DNA of 64,000 nt from Afipia carboxidovorans OM5 (lineage in GTDB: Bacteria > Pseudomonadota > Alphaproteobacteria > Rhizobiales > Xanthobacteraceae): assembly GCF_000218565.1 (NCBI RefSeq), contig NC_015684.1, forward strand, positions 2,108,001 to 2,172,000. Direction: 5' to 3'. Position 1 is the stretch's first letter; each line of letters opens with the position of its first letter. The translations under genes and the position numbers were made by a program. The notes under the pieces were generated by a model. That model did not search any database and was not told the origin of the DNA. It was given only the letters and a program-made list of their open reading frames with translations. This document shows positions 44,001 through 51,578 of this stretch, one piece after another.

Positions 44001-47000
44001 CGTGAAGCCGGACGTATCGCTCGTGTCGTTGACATCATAGCTGTCGGCACCCCACTTGATATTGAGGTAGCCGGTCGCCGTCGCCTCGTTGCCGTCGCCA
44101 TCGCTATCCGGCACGTCGGCATCGCCCAACTGGGTATCACCGTTCCCGTTGACCTGATCGCCGCGCGTTTTCAGCAGACCGTCCTCGTCGACCACGGCCA
44201 TCGGCACCGCGTCTCCGATGGTCGGGCTGTCGTCGATCACGTTGACGACGAAGTTGTTCTGGACGATGTCGCCGTCACTGTCGCGCGCCGTGAAGGTGAA
44301 GTCGAACGACAGGACGTCTTCCTGGCTTGCGTTGGTGCCTTTGACAGGGTGATCCAGCGTACCGTTCAGCACGAAGTTGTATGAGCCGCTGCCGGTATCC
44401 GACAGCGTCACCGTGAACACCACATTTGCGGGGTCGCCCGCATACGCAACGAGTTTCGTGCCGTGGTCTGCGAGCGCATATTCGAGTGCAACGCCGCCCG
44501 AGGTCAGGTCGGCAAGCGCCATCCCGCTGACGCTCATGAACTGCGACGCCGTTGCGGCGGTGATCGCGCCATCGAGAATGTGCGCGCCGCCCGTGCCGCC
44601 GAACACCACGGAGCGGTCGCCATAGGCCTGCGTGCCGTTGAATCCCACCTTGGTGACATCGTTGGAATCGTCGCCGCCCCAGGCGATGTTCAACAGGCCA
44701 CCGGCATGCGCGGTCGTCACATCCACAAGATGGCCAAGCACGCTGAAGTCGCCGTCACCGGTGCCCTTAGTATCCTCGTTGCCGTTGCCAAGCTCCTCTT
44801 CCTCGACAAAGCGCGGCACGATCGTGCCCGCCGCAACCGGCATGTCGTCGATCACATTCACCGTGAACGAACCCGGCGCCGTGGTGTCGCCGTCGCTGTC
44901 GGTTGCCGTGTACTGGAAGGTCAGCGGCAGCGCGTCCTCGCCTGCGCCGTGCTGATCCAGCACGTCGATCAGCGTGAAGGTGTAGGCGCCGTCACCCGCA
45001 TCCGACAGCCCCACCATGAACACCACATGCGCCGCGATCGCAGCGTTGGTCGAACCCGGCACGCCCGAAGGCGCGGTGGCGCCGGTATAGGCCACCAGCA
45101 CCTCGCCCCCGGCGACCTCGTAGACCTTGTAATGCACCGCCTCGCCACGCGAGGTCAGATCGGCAGGGTCCGCCACCACATTGGCGAAATCGACCGAGCG
45201 GTCGCCATTGACCTGTGTGCCATTGGGGCCGCTGCCCGCATTGCTGTTGGCATCGTCAGCGCCCCAGCCGATGTGCAGGTGCCCGCTCGTCGTCTGCGTC
45301 GTGTCGTCATGGATGAACGGGAAGATGAAATCGATGTGGTCGGCATCGCCCGTGCCGTTGCTGTCCTCGTTGCCGGGGCCGACAACGATCTGTTGCTCCT
45401 CCTCGACATAATGATCCGTATCCGCCCCGTTCAACGTCGGGCCGCTGTCGTTGATCCTGATGTTGATCGCATTGGTGGCGTGATCGCCATCGCGATCCGT
45501 GACGATGTAGTCGAACGTCAGGACGACGCCGTCGGACGTGCCGGCTTCGCTGCCGTCGATGCCATGATCGGGATGATCGATCGGCCCGGACTGCGTGTAG
45601 GTGTAATGACCGTCCGCCGTGACTTCGAAGGTAAAGACCGGTCCTTCGGTCGTTTCACCGGTCAGCGTGATGACGCCGCCAACAACGGTATGGGTAATCG
45701 TGACCGGCAGGCCGCCCGAGGTCATCGGCAGCGAAGTGAACGTTGCTGCATCGGCGTCGGCGACCTTGTTGGGAGAACCGGAGAACCGATAGAGCAAGTC
45801 GGTCACGGTCGCCCCATCGGCACCCGCATGGAACGGCAGCGTGCCGGTGCGGACGATGGCATTGAAGTCACCGTTCGCGTCGACGCTTTCCTGGATCGCC
45901 TGCAGGCCGAGATAGCTCGCGGTCGGCGCGTCGTCGTTGACCGTGACGCTGAAATGGCTCGATGCGGTATCGCCGTCCGAATCCGTGGCGATGAAGCCGA
46001 ACGTCAGATCGATGCTGTCTTCCTGATTGGCAACGTCCTCATCCAGCGGGTGATGGAGAACGAAGGTGTAGGCGCCATTGGGCGCGCTCGCATCGAGCGT
46101 GACGGTGAAGACCGGATCGGCCGGCTCCGACGAACTGACCGGGCCAGTATAACCCTTCAGCGTCGCGCCATCATCGGAAATCCAGATGTGCACGTCCGCG
46201 TGGCCGGACATGAGCCCGGTCGGCAAACTCGACTGATCGAACGTGAGAGTCCGCGCGGCACCATCGTCGGCGCCCCAGTTGACGCCGAGCGTGCCGTGAG
46301 CCGTATCCGTCGCGTCGATGTCACCGGCAATGCCGAGCTTGTTGCCGGGCAGCACGGGCAACACGCCGGACAGTTCGCCGGGCACCGAGCCCATCGGATA
46401 GGAATCGCCTGCATTGCCGCCCAGCGCATCCTCGTCGACGGCGCCCTTCTGGACGTTGGCGATGGTGATGGTCGGGCTGTCGTCGATGACGTTGACGACA
46501 AAGTTGTTTTGCACGATGTCGCCATCGCTGTCGCGCGCCGTGAAGGTGAAGTCGAACTTCAGTACATCTTCCTGGTTCGCGCTGCTGCCCGTCACCGGAT
46601 GGTCCAACACGCCCTGAAGCTGGAAGTCATACGATCCGCTGCCGGCATCCGACAGTGTCACGGTGAACACCTTGTGACCGAGTGCCGGATCGCCCGCATA
46701 GGCGGTCAGCACCGTACCACTGCCCGACAGGACATAGGAGAGCGCAACCCCGCCCGACGTCAGGTCGGCAAGCGCCATCCCGCCAACGTTCACGAACTGC
46801 GACGCGGTCGCCGCGCTGATGGTGCCGTCCGCGATATACGCGCCACCATCGCCGCCGAACACCACGGAGCGGTCGCCATAGGCCTGCGTGCCATTGAAGC
46901 CCACATTGCCGAGCTTGTTGGAATCGTCGCCGCCCCACGCGATGTTCAACAGACCATCGGCATGCGCCGTCGTCACATCCACAAGGTGGCCGAGCACGCT

Positions 47001-50000
47001 GATATCGCTGTCACCGGCCCCCTTCGTGTCCTCGTTGCCGTTGCCAAGCTCCTCTTCCTCGACAAAGCGCGGTGCAATCGTGCCCGCCGCAAGCGGCGTG
47101 TCGTCGATCACATTGATCTGGAACGAGCCCGGCGCCGTGGTGTCGCCGTCGCTGTCGGTCGCCGTGAACTTGAAGTTCAGCTCCAGCGTGTCTTCGCCGG
47201 CGCCGTGCTGATCCAGCACATCGATCAGCGTGAACGTGTAGCTGCCGTGCGCGCTCATATCCGAGAGCGCGACCGTGAACACGACACCCGCGGCGATCGC
47301 CGCCTGGATCGATGTCGGCAGCGTTGTCGGAGCGGTACCGGTATAGGCGACCAGCGTCTGCTCGCCGTTGACCGTGAATACCTTGTAATGCACGGCCTCG
47401 CCGCGCGAGGTCAGGCCTGCCGGGTCGGCGACATTGACGAACTGCACCGAGCGGTCGCCCGGTTCGCCGTTGTTGTCGTTGGCGTTGTCCGCGCCCCAGT
47501 TGATACCGAGCGATCCGGTCGCCTTCTCGGTGGTATCGTCGTGAATGAAGGGAAAATTCAAATCGACGTGGTCGGCATCGCCCGCGCCATTGTTGTCCTC
47601 GTTGCCGGCTCCGACAACGACCCACTGCTCCTCCTCAACCGTGCGCGTCGGAATCGGCGTGGAATCGAGCGTGGGAACGTCGTCAACCACCGTCACCTTG
47701 AACTGGCTGTTCGACGTATCCCCGTCGGAATCCGTCGCGGTGTAGTTGAATGTCAGGGTGAGGCTATTTTCGCCGCCGCCCGCGGACTGATCGAGCGGCT
47801 TCACCAGCGTGAAGTTGTACTCGCCGTTGTTCTGGTCCGACAGCGAGACATAAAACACGACATTGCTGCCGGTGACCGAAGTCGGCGCCGACGAGCCGGT
47901 ATAGCCGACCAGTTGGCCGTCGGAGAGAACGGTGTAGGACACAGTCTGGCCGAGCGAGGTCAGCGTCGTGCCGTTGAAGGCGCCGCTCACCGCGACGTTG
48001 CTGTTGCTGAACGCAACCGAGCGATCGCCGAGACCACCGTGATCGGTCGGATTGGCGTTGTCGGCGCCCCAGGCGATGTTCAGCGAAACACCGGTGACGG
48101 ATGCCGCGAGGTTCGGCGTCTCGTTCTCGTTGTTGCCGCCGTGCAGGGATTCGTCCTCCACCTTCGACGCCGTGCCGGTCGCCGCGACCGGGCTGTCGTC
48201 GATGATGTTGACGATGAAATTGTTCTGCGCCACGTCGCCGTCGCCGTCACGCGCGGTGAAGGTGAAGTTGAACGACAGCGTGTCTTCCTGGCTGGCGCTG
48301 GTGCCGTGGGTCGGATGATCCAGTACACCGAGAAGCTGGAAGTCATACGATCCGACGCCGGTATCCGACAGCGTCACCTGGAACACGGCATGAGCCGCAT
48401 CGTGCGTCGCGCCGGCATAGGCGGTCAGCACCGTGCCATTGTCCGATAGCACATACTGAAGTGCAACGCCGCCCGAGGTCAGCGTCGCAAGGCTCGCACC
48501 GCCGCCGCTGACGCTCAGGAACTGCGAGGCCCCTGCTGCGTCGAGCACGCCGTCCGCAACGTAATGATCGCCACCCGCACGGCCGAACACCACAGAGCGG
48601 TCGCCTGCAACCTGCGTCCCGTCGAAGCCGCCGTTGCTGTTCACATTGGCGCTGTCCGCGCCCCACACGATATTCAGCAGGCCGTCGGCATGCGCTGTCG
48701 TCACATCGACCGGGAATCCGAGCACGTCAAAGTCGCCGTCGCCCGCACCGCGCGTATCTTCGTTGCCGCCTTGAAGCTCTTCTTCCTCCACCGTGCGCGT
48801 CAGGATCGTGCCGATCGCAAACGGCTGATCGTCCGCGACATCGACCGTAAAGGTCTGCGTCACGGGATCGCCGTCGCTGTCGTAGGCGTCCACCTTGAAC
48901 ACCAGTTCCTGGCTGTTCGAGTTCTCGGCGTGGTCGAGGTTGCCCAGCAACCTGAACGTATAGGTGCCCGAACCGTCCTCGCTGAAGGTCAGGCTGAACA
49001 CCTGATCCGACGCCGCATTCGGCGAGCCACCGTGCTTGTACGCCATCACGACGGCGTAGCCGGCCGCATCCACCGTCGTCTGGTAATCGATCGCCACGCC
49101 ATCCGAGGTCAGGCCGCTCGGCAATCCGTCTGTCGCCATCAGGATGTGGCGTGCAGCGCCGTCATCCGCGCCCCAGTGCACTTCGAGATCGCCGTGAACC
49201 GTGCGCGGCTCCTTGATAAGGTCGGTGCCGTCAAAAAGATCGTCCTCGTTGACGTGCGTATTTTCCGCCGTGCCCGCCGTCGGCGTGTCGTCCTGCACCT
49301 TCACCGTGAAGTGCGTGCCGACGGGGTCGCCGTCGCTGTCGGTCGCCGTCAGTCCGAAGTCGAGCGGCAGCGCATCGTTGCCGTCTCCGCTCGAGGCGTG
49401 ATCGAGATTGCCGCTCAGCGTGAAGCTGTAGGAGCCATGCTGCGAGGTCGGGTCCAGCGTGACCGTGAAGATCAGCGTGGAGGCATCGTGCACGTCGCCA
49501 CGATAGGCATCGAGTTGCTGGCCACCGTTTACGAGGTCGGTCACGACGTACTGCAGATCAACACCGTCCGACGTCAGCGCGAGCTCATGGCCCGATCCGT
49601 CGAGCGGCTTGCCGTTAGCCATGTTGAAAGACAAAGTCCGGCCGTCATCCACGCCGGTGCGGATGCTGTCGTCCGCGCCCCAGTCCACGTTCAGTGCGAC
49701 GTTGCCGGAGCCGGCATTATCCTGCGCATCGAAGCTGCCGTTGCTCTTGTTCGCGCCCGTGAGGCCATCCTCGCCGACGATCTGATCGTCAACGTGAGGC
49801 GTTGGGTCGCCGCCCTGGCCCGGCAGCAGCACCGGCGCGTCGTCCGTAATGTGGATCTCGAGCGTTGTCGAAACGCTCTGGCGCGTGCCGTCCGACGCAG
49901 GCACGCTGTCGATGCCGACAACGGAAATCCCGGTGATGGTGATGCTGTTGTCCGCCGCGCCGCCAACATGCGGAAACGCATCCGTCAACGTGACGGTGAT

Positions 50001-50897
50001 GATGGGCGAAATCGTGCCGTTAGCATCGGTGTGGTTCGCGGCGGTGGTGCCGTCGCCAAGCTGAATGATGATCGCCGGTTGATTGCCTCCGGGCAGGAAG
50101 CCTTCAACGTGCGTGCCGTTCGGCGAAAGAACCCATGTGATCGTCAGCGTGTTGCCGGCTTCGTCCTTGACGACGGCCGCGGCCATATCTCCGAACACGA
50201 TGTCGATCGGCTGACTTCCGGCGGTGAAGGTGACACCGCTGGCCGTCGCCGTTTCACCGCTTTCATTCGGGCGCGTACCTGTCCGCGCACCTGATGCGAG
50301 ATCGCTTCCGTCCTGATGCGTATCGAGATTGGCTTCGAGAATAGTGATCGGCGAAAACGCACCGGTCAGTGTCGGGGCGAAGTCCTGCTGAATCTGAGGG
50401 CCGAGCGGCGACGTTGTCTGGAATGTGCCGAGGTTCTCCTGCCCCAGCAGCGCGAGCGGCGAGTTCGTGGTGAACGCCTCGACCGACACCGTGTGAAAAT
50501 CCGCACCGCTTGCGGGGCCAGCACCGTTGCCGGCTGCAGGCAGCACCGACTGATCGTCAGTGATCGGAAACAGCGAGGCGAATTCCTGACCGGTGATGTC
50601 GCGCGCACCGAGTGCGACATCGAGATCGGCGAGCGGCTTGCCCGTTAAATCGAAGAACGGCTCAATCGTCACTGTCGAATGGTTGTCGAAGAGAATGATG
50701 AGCTTGGTGCCGACATGCACCATCGTCATCTTCTCGTTCGCAATCGAAGACAGATCGAGCTTGGTTTTTTGACCGAAGCCGAGATCGATGGTGATCGCCT
50801 GCTCGCTGCCAGGCTTCACGACCGTTACAACTTTGAGAGGAGTGTCAGTCTGAACGGGGACACTATTCGCCTGTGCGATCCAAACGCGCTCGTTCAT
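41031..50897 (-). CDS. Giant RTX/VCBS-type adhesin, Lap-like (3288 residues)
   Basis: Start ATG at 50897 with GGGAGG six bases upstream; a longer frame adds 12 residues. Residues 1 to about 190 form a retention module with no signal peptide; Pro120-Ala-Ala-Gly123 is the likely LapG cut site. Next come about a dozen 150-200 residue repeats of T1SS-143/DUF5801 type, each ending in a calcium-type TDSDGD and a VIDDSP-like hinge, most with an N-IxWGAD core. Around 2240-2700 they diverge, with a VCBS-like repeat near 2760. RTX nonapeptides (GGKGDDTLIGG, GGLGKDNLYGG) at about 3125-3175 precede the type I secretion target (3175-3288). Secreted by the TolC/LapB/LapC-like genes at 34327-39689. Function: surface attachment or biofilm, inferred. 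Confidence 0.93.
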   Translation of the reverse strand: MNERVWIAQANSVPVQTDTPLKVVTVVKPGSEQAITIDLGFGQKTKLDLSSIANEKMTMVHVGTKLIILFDNHSTVTIEPFFDLTGKPLADLDVALGARDITGQEFASLFPITDDQSVLPAAGNGAGPASGADFHTVSVEAFTTNSPLALLGQENLGTFQTTSPLGPQIQQDFAPTLTGAFSPITILEANLDTHQDGSDLASGARTGTRPNESGETATASGVTFTAGSQPIDIVFGDMAAAVVKDEAGNTLTITWVLSPNGTHVEGFLPGGNQPAIIIQLGDGTTAANHTDANGTISPIITVTLTDAFPHVGGAADNSITITGISVVGIDSVPASDGTRQSVSTTLEIHITDDAPVLLPGQGGDPTPHVDDQIVGEDGLTGANKSNGSFDAQDNAGSGNVALNVDWGADDSIRTGVDDGRTLSFNMANGKPLDGSGHELALTSDGVDLQYVVTDLVNGGQQLDAYRGDVHDASTLIFTVTLDPTSQHGSYSFTLSGNLDHASSGDGNDALPLDFGLTATDSDGDPVGTHFTVKVQDDTPTAGTAENTHVNEDDLFDGTDLIKEPRTVHGDLEVHWGADDGAARHILMATDGLPSGLTSDGVAIDYQTTVDAAGYAVVMAYKHGGSPNAASDQVFSLTFSEDGSGTYTFRLLGNLDHAENSNSQELVFKVDAYDSDGDPVTQTFTVDVADDQPFAIGTILTRTVEEEELQGGNEDTRGAGDGDFDVLGFPVDVTTAHADGLLNIVWGADSANVNSNGGFDGTQVAGDRSVVFGRAGGDHYVADGVLDAAGASQFLSVSGGGASLATLTSGGVALQYVLSDNGTVLTAYAGATHDAAHAVFQVTLSDTGVGSYDFQLLGVLDHPTHGTSASQEDTLSFNFTFTARDGDGDVAQNNFIVNIIDDSPVAATGTASKVEDESLHGGNNENETPNLAASVTGVSLNIAWGADNANPTDHGGLGDRSVAFSNSNVAVSGAFNGTTLTSLGQTVSYTVLSDGQLVGYTGSSAPTSVTGSNVVFYVSLSDQNNGEYNFTLVKPLDQSAGGGENSLTLTFNYTATDSDGDTSNSQFKVTVVDDVPTLDSTPIPTRTVEEEQWVVVGAGNEDNNGAGDADHVDLNFPFIHDDTTEKATGSLGINWGADNANDNNGEPGDRSVQFVNVADPAGLTSRGEAVHYKVFTVNGEQTLVAYTGTAPTTLPTSIQAAIAAGVVFTVALSDMSAHGSYTFTLIDVLDQHGAGEDTLELNFKFTATDSDGDTTAPGSFQINVIDDTPLAAGTIAPRFVEEEELGNGNEDTKGAGDSDISVLGHLVDVTTAHADGLLNIAWGGDDSNKLGNVGFNGTQAYGDRSVVFGGDGGAYIADGTISAATASQFVNVGGMALADLTSGGVALSYVLSGSGTVLTAYAGDPALGHKVFTVTLSDAGSGSYDFQLQGVLDHPVTGSSANQEDVLKFDFTFTARDSDGDIVQNNFVVNVIDDSPTITIANVQKGAVDEDALGGNAGDSYPMGSVPGELSGVLPVLPGNKLGIAGDIDATDTAHGTLGVNWGADDGAARTLTFDQSSLPTGLMSGHADVHIWISDDGATLKGYTGPVSSSEPADPVFTVTLDASAPNGAYTFVLHHPLDEDVANQEDSIDLTFGFIATDSDGDTASSHFSVTVNDDAPTASYLGLQAIQESVDANGDFNAIVRTGTLPFHAGADGATVTDLLYRFSGSPNKVADADAATFTSLPMTSGGLPVTITHTVVGGVITLTGETTEGPVFTFEVTADGHYTYTQSGPIDHPDHGIDGSEAGTSDGVVLTFDYIVTDRDGDHATNAINIRINDSGPTLNGADTDHYVEEEQQIVVGPGNEDSNGTGDADHIDFIFPFIHDDTTQTTSGHLHIGWGADDANSNAGSGPNGTQVNGDRSVDFANVVADPADLTSRGEAVHYKVYEVAGGEVLVAYTGATAPSGVPGSTNAAIAAHVVFMVGLSDAGDGAYTFTLIDVLDQHGAGEDALPLTFQYTATDSDGDTTAPGSFTVNVIDDMPVAAGTIVPRFVEEEELGNGNEDTKGTGDGDFSVLGHLVDVTTAHAGGLLNIAWGGDDSNDVTKVGFNGTQAYGDRSVVFGGTGGAHILDGAITAATASQFMSVSGMALADLTSGGVALEYALADHGTKLVAYAGDPANVVFTVTLSDTGSGSYNFVLNGTLDHPVKGTNASQEDVLSFDFTFTARDSDGDIVQNNFVVNVIDDSPTIGDAVPMAVVDEDGLLKTRGDQVNGNGDTQLGDADVPDSDGDGNEATATGYLNIKWGADSYDVNDTSDTSGFTQDGVGRSVTFTNTNVGITGGLLKSHGDDVVFSLENNGTKLVGKATHEGVERTVIEVTLSDDGAGAFRVVLQDALDHAKGANENDITLTFNYTAADADGDVARGSFKVLVDDDVPVLTGQTATSSVNEADMFTLTTVSSHSLDFSSTGLGAAHLQAGGGAGVGVISHDGNSNLQGPDSATGAKELILEADSGTTFTLGSVAIGLYGAASPWVSEPTTVTLIGYDADGHIVATATFDAQSVGGNPAAVITSIFDSASSDPDQKFVDVEISKLVIQAPEGFAGRVVIDDLAIIETTTTITTTPHAVDTVVDLTQLVDMGADAPGTWSLATFTEQAVTFTQGNSVDPAAYGGVSITISSDGHVITAMAGAEVIFTLTLSTDGQATFKLLQPIDGGTLRSIDFSQFITVTDSDGDPLTLGSGDFVIDVKSTNHEPAVSAEMISVDEAGLPAGSSHDGSNINTGTIALNPGDGPSHVTIDGVLVTHAGQEFLSSGGLGTLTIISITATAIGYSYELNTNTSGDDTSDSFSVVITDADHNADAATLTIDIVDDTPSASPDFASVGVGVEATGNVITGDTSPAHVGVDTLGADGAHVTQVMGYNGLIDATLDPVTNVFEVQGQYGTLVIDKDGNYTYTRNSSATGAGTDTFTYTLTDGDTDHSSAVLTISLDANNQAPSHNTTNIIVDQHDASAFLIPVAALLWNQTDPEGDTLSVTGVSGSHVSLSSDGQTISFQLTGNAPQSGDFTYTISDGHNSVTATAHVTRVDTWKDGPNALVSTDDAQIIIENNDHLSGVNLYGYGGADVLINNIGGSNLHADSAYYPDLGSDTSPNLLIGGAASDQLFGGKGDDTLIGGGSGDNLFGDLGNDTLIGGLGKDNLYGGRGADTFVFAEFGSSNVDTIHDYNRGSGSFDASEGDRIDLSGLLDSVFSAPGSHNASDYVRVTDVSGSAMLQVDVHGSGSNWQNVATLTGVSAGESIKVILDDHAIHQATISAMV
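44219..45415 (-). repeat. Adhesin repeat pair, copy B
   Basis: Two neighbouring adhesin modules (VEEEQQIVVGPGNEDSNG... and VEEEELGNGNEDTKGTGDG...) that closely match copy A at 46466-47645 in both order and sequence. The identity extends to the DNA level over long runs, as with the stretch around 44703-44740 against 46958-46995. Suggests duplication of a two-module unit. Confidence 0.7.
46466..47645 (-). repeat. Adhesin repeat pair, copy A
   Basis: Modules VEEEQWVVVGAGNEDNNG... and VEEEELGNGNEDTKGAGDS..., matching copy B at 44219-45415. Both copies share DLTSRGEAVHYK, DVLDQHGAGED and TDSDGDTTAPGSF. The second module also resembles the one near 48190-48800. The two copies are separated by two more divergent modules. 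Confidence 0.7.
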
Positions 50898-50908
50898 CAA
50901 TGCCTCCC

Positions 50909-50929
50909 GCGGCCATGGGGGCCGGCCGC
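50909..50929 (-). promoter_or_regulatory. Hairpin next to the adhesin ribosome-binding site
   Basis: In the adhesin leader, GCGGCC (50929-50924) can pair with GGCCGC (50914-50909), directly before GGGAGG (50908-50903) and the ATG at 50897. A run of six T precedes it. The stem could mask or present the ribosome-binding site. Structure predicted by eye only. Confidence 0.35.
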
Positions 50930-50957
50930 CCAAAAAATTAAGAAATCATTAAGCTGA

Positions 50958-50986
50958 ATACTCCCTTTCTAACAGAGTGGCGTCAA
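50958..50986 (-). promoter_or_regulatory. Possible sigma-70 promoter of the adhesin gene
   Basis: TTGACG (50986-50981) and GAGTAT (50963-50958) are separated by 17 bases on the minus strand, about 60 bases before the adhesin ATG. The -35 is good and the -10 only fair. Confidence 0.35.
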
Positions 50987-51061
50987 GGAATCGCAGACAA
51001 AACGCCAGCTTTTTGTGGGTGTTTAGGTTAAGTGGCGCCCACAACCCAAACGCGATCCGGC

Positions 51062-51079
51062 TGTTAAGCTTCGTTAACG
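51062..51079. promoter_or_regulatory. TGTTAA-N6-TTAACG motif between adhesin and secreted-protein genes
   Basis: TTAA-GCTTCG-TTAAC sits 58 bases before the ATG at 51137 and about 165 before the divergent adhesin start. It matches the form of the sites at 34295-34312 and 39799-39816. A single half-site GGTTAAG also occurs at 51026-51032. Confidence 0.4.
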
Positions 51080-51136
51080 CCTGCTTGTTGCCGGCTCGAG
51101 GTTCGGCTAAAGGACGTGTAGGTGGGGGATTTTACG

Positions 51137-51523
51137 ATGTCTATTCATCGCCTTTTTATTGCAACGTCCGCCCTGTTTGCTCTCGGCTTTTCAATTGCTT
51201 GCACCACGTCTCCGGCCCAGGCCGGATGCGCCGACTTCGTCCTGAGCTGCGACAACGGCCGCGATTACCCATTCTGCCCGCGGGCGATCAGCTCCGACGG
51301 GGACGTCGTGACCGGGACGCTGACGCTCGCGCCCCGTAACAACGTCCGGATGCGGTTGATCCCGATGGGGATCGGCTATCGCTATGCCGGGCACGGCGTC
51401 TGGTTCGATGGCCTGCAAAACGAAGCCCAGCTTTTCCTGCGCAAGGACGCGGCGATCGCCTGCACGGTCAATCGGCGCGCGGTCGACCCGGCCGCACCTG
51501 CCGTCTTGTACACGAAGGGCTGA
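51137..51523 (+). CDS. Small secreted Cys-containing protein, unknown function
   Basis: 128 residues from the ATG at 51137 (MSIHRLFIATSALFALGFSIACTTSPAQAG), a signal peptide with likely cleavage after AQA. The mature part has four Cys (GCADFVLSCDNGRDYPFCP ... AIACTVNRR), suggesting disulfide bonds, and a charged, beta-like body. Not recognised. It is divergent from the giant adhesin gene and shares its upstream region, including the TTAA dyad, so it could be co-regulated with it; that is inference only. Confidence 0.75.
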   Translation: MSIHRLFIATSALFALGFSIACTTSPAQAGCADFVLSCDNGRDYPFCPRAISSDGDVVTGTLTLAPRNNVRMRLIPMGIGYRYAGHGVWFDGLQNEAQLFLRKDAAIACTVNRRAVDPAAPAVLYTKG

Positions 51524-51578
51524 TCAGGCCCCCCGCCCGGGTTGGGCGCTACGTTCAAGGCGGAGCACGTCCTTCCGG

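Noticed and set aside
44463..48449. A 1328-codon open frame on the strand opposite the adhesin gene (and a 576-codon one at 48564-50294).
   Set aside because: It mirrors the repeats of the adhesin, is Arg/His/Val-rich with no protein motif, and follows from the low frequency of stop triplets antisense to GC-rich Asp/Gly/Thr codons.
41031..50897. CRISPR-like array suspected from regular repeats.
   Set aside because: The repeats are protein-coding modules of 450-600 bases, not short repeats with spacers. No CRISPR array is present in the window.
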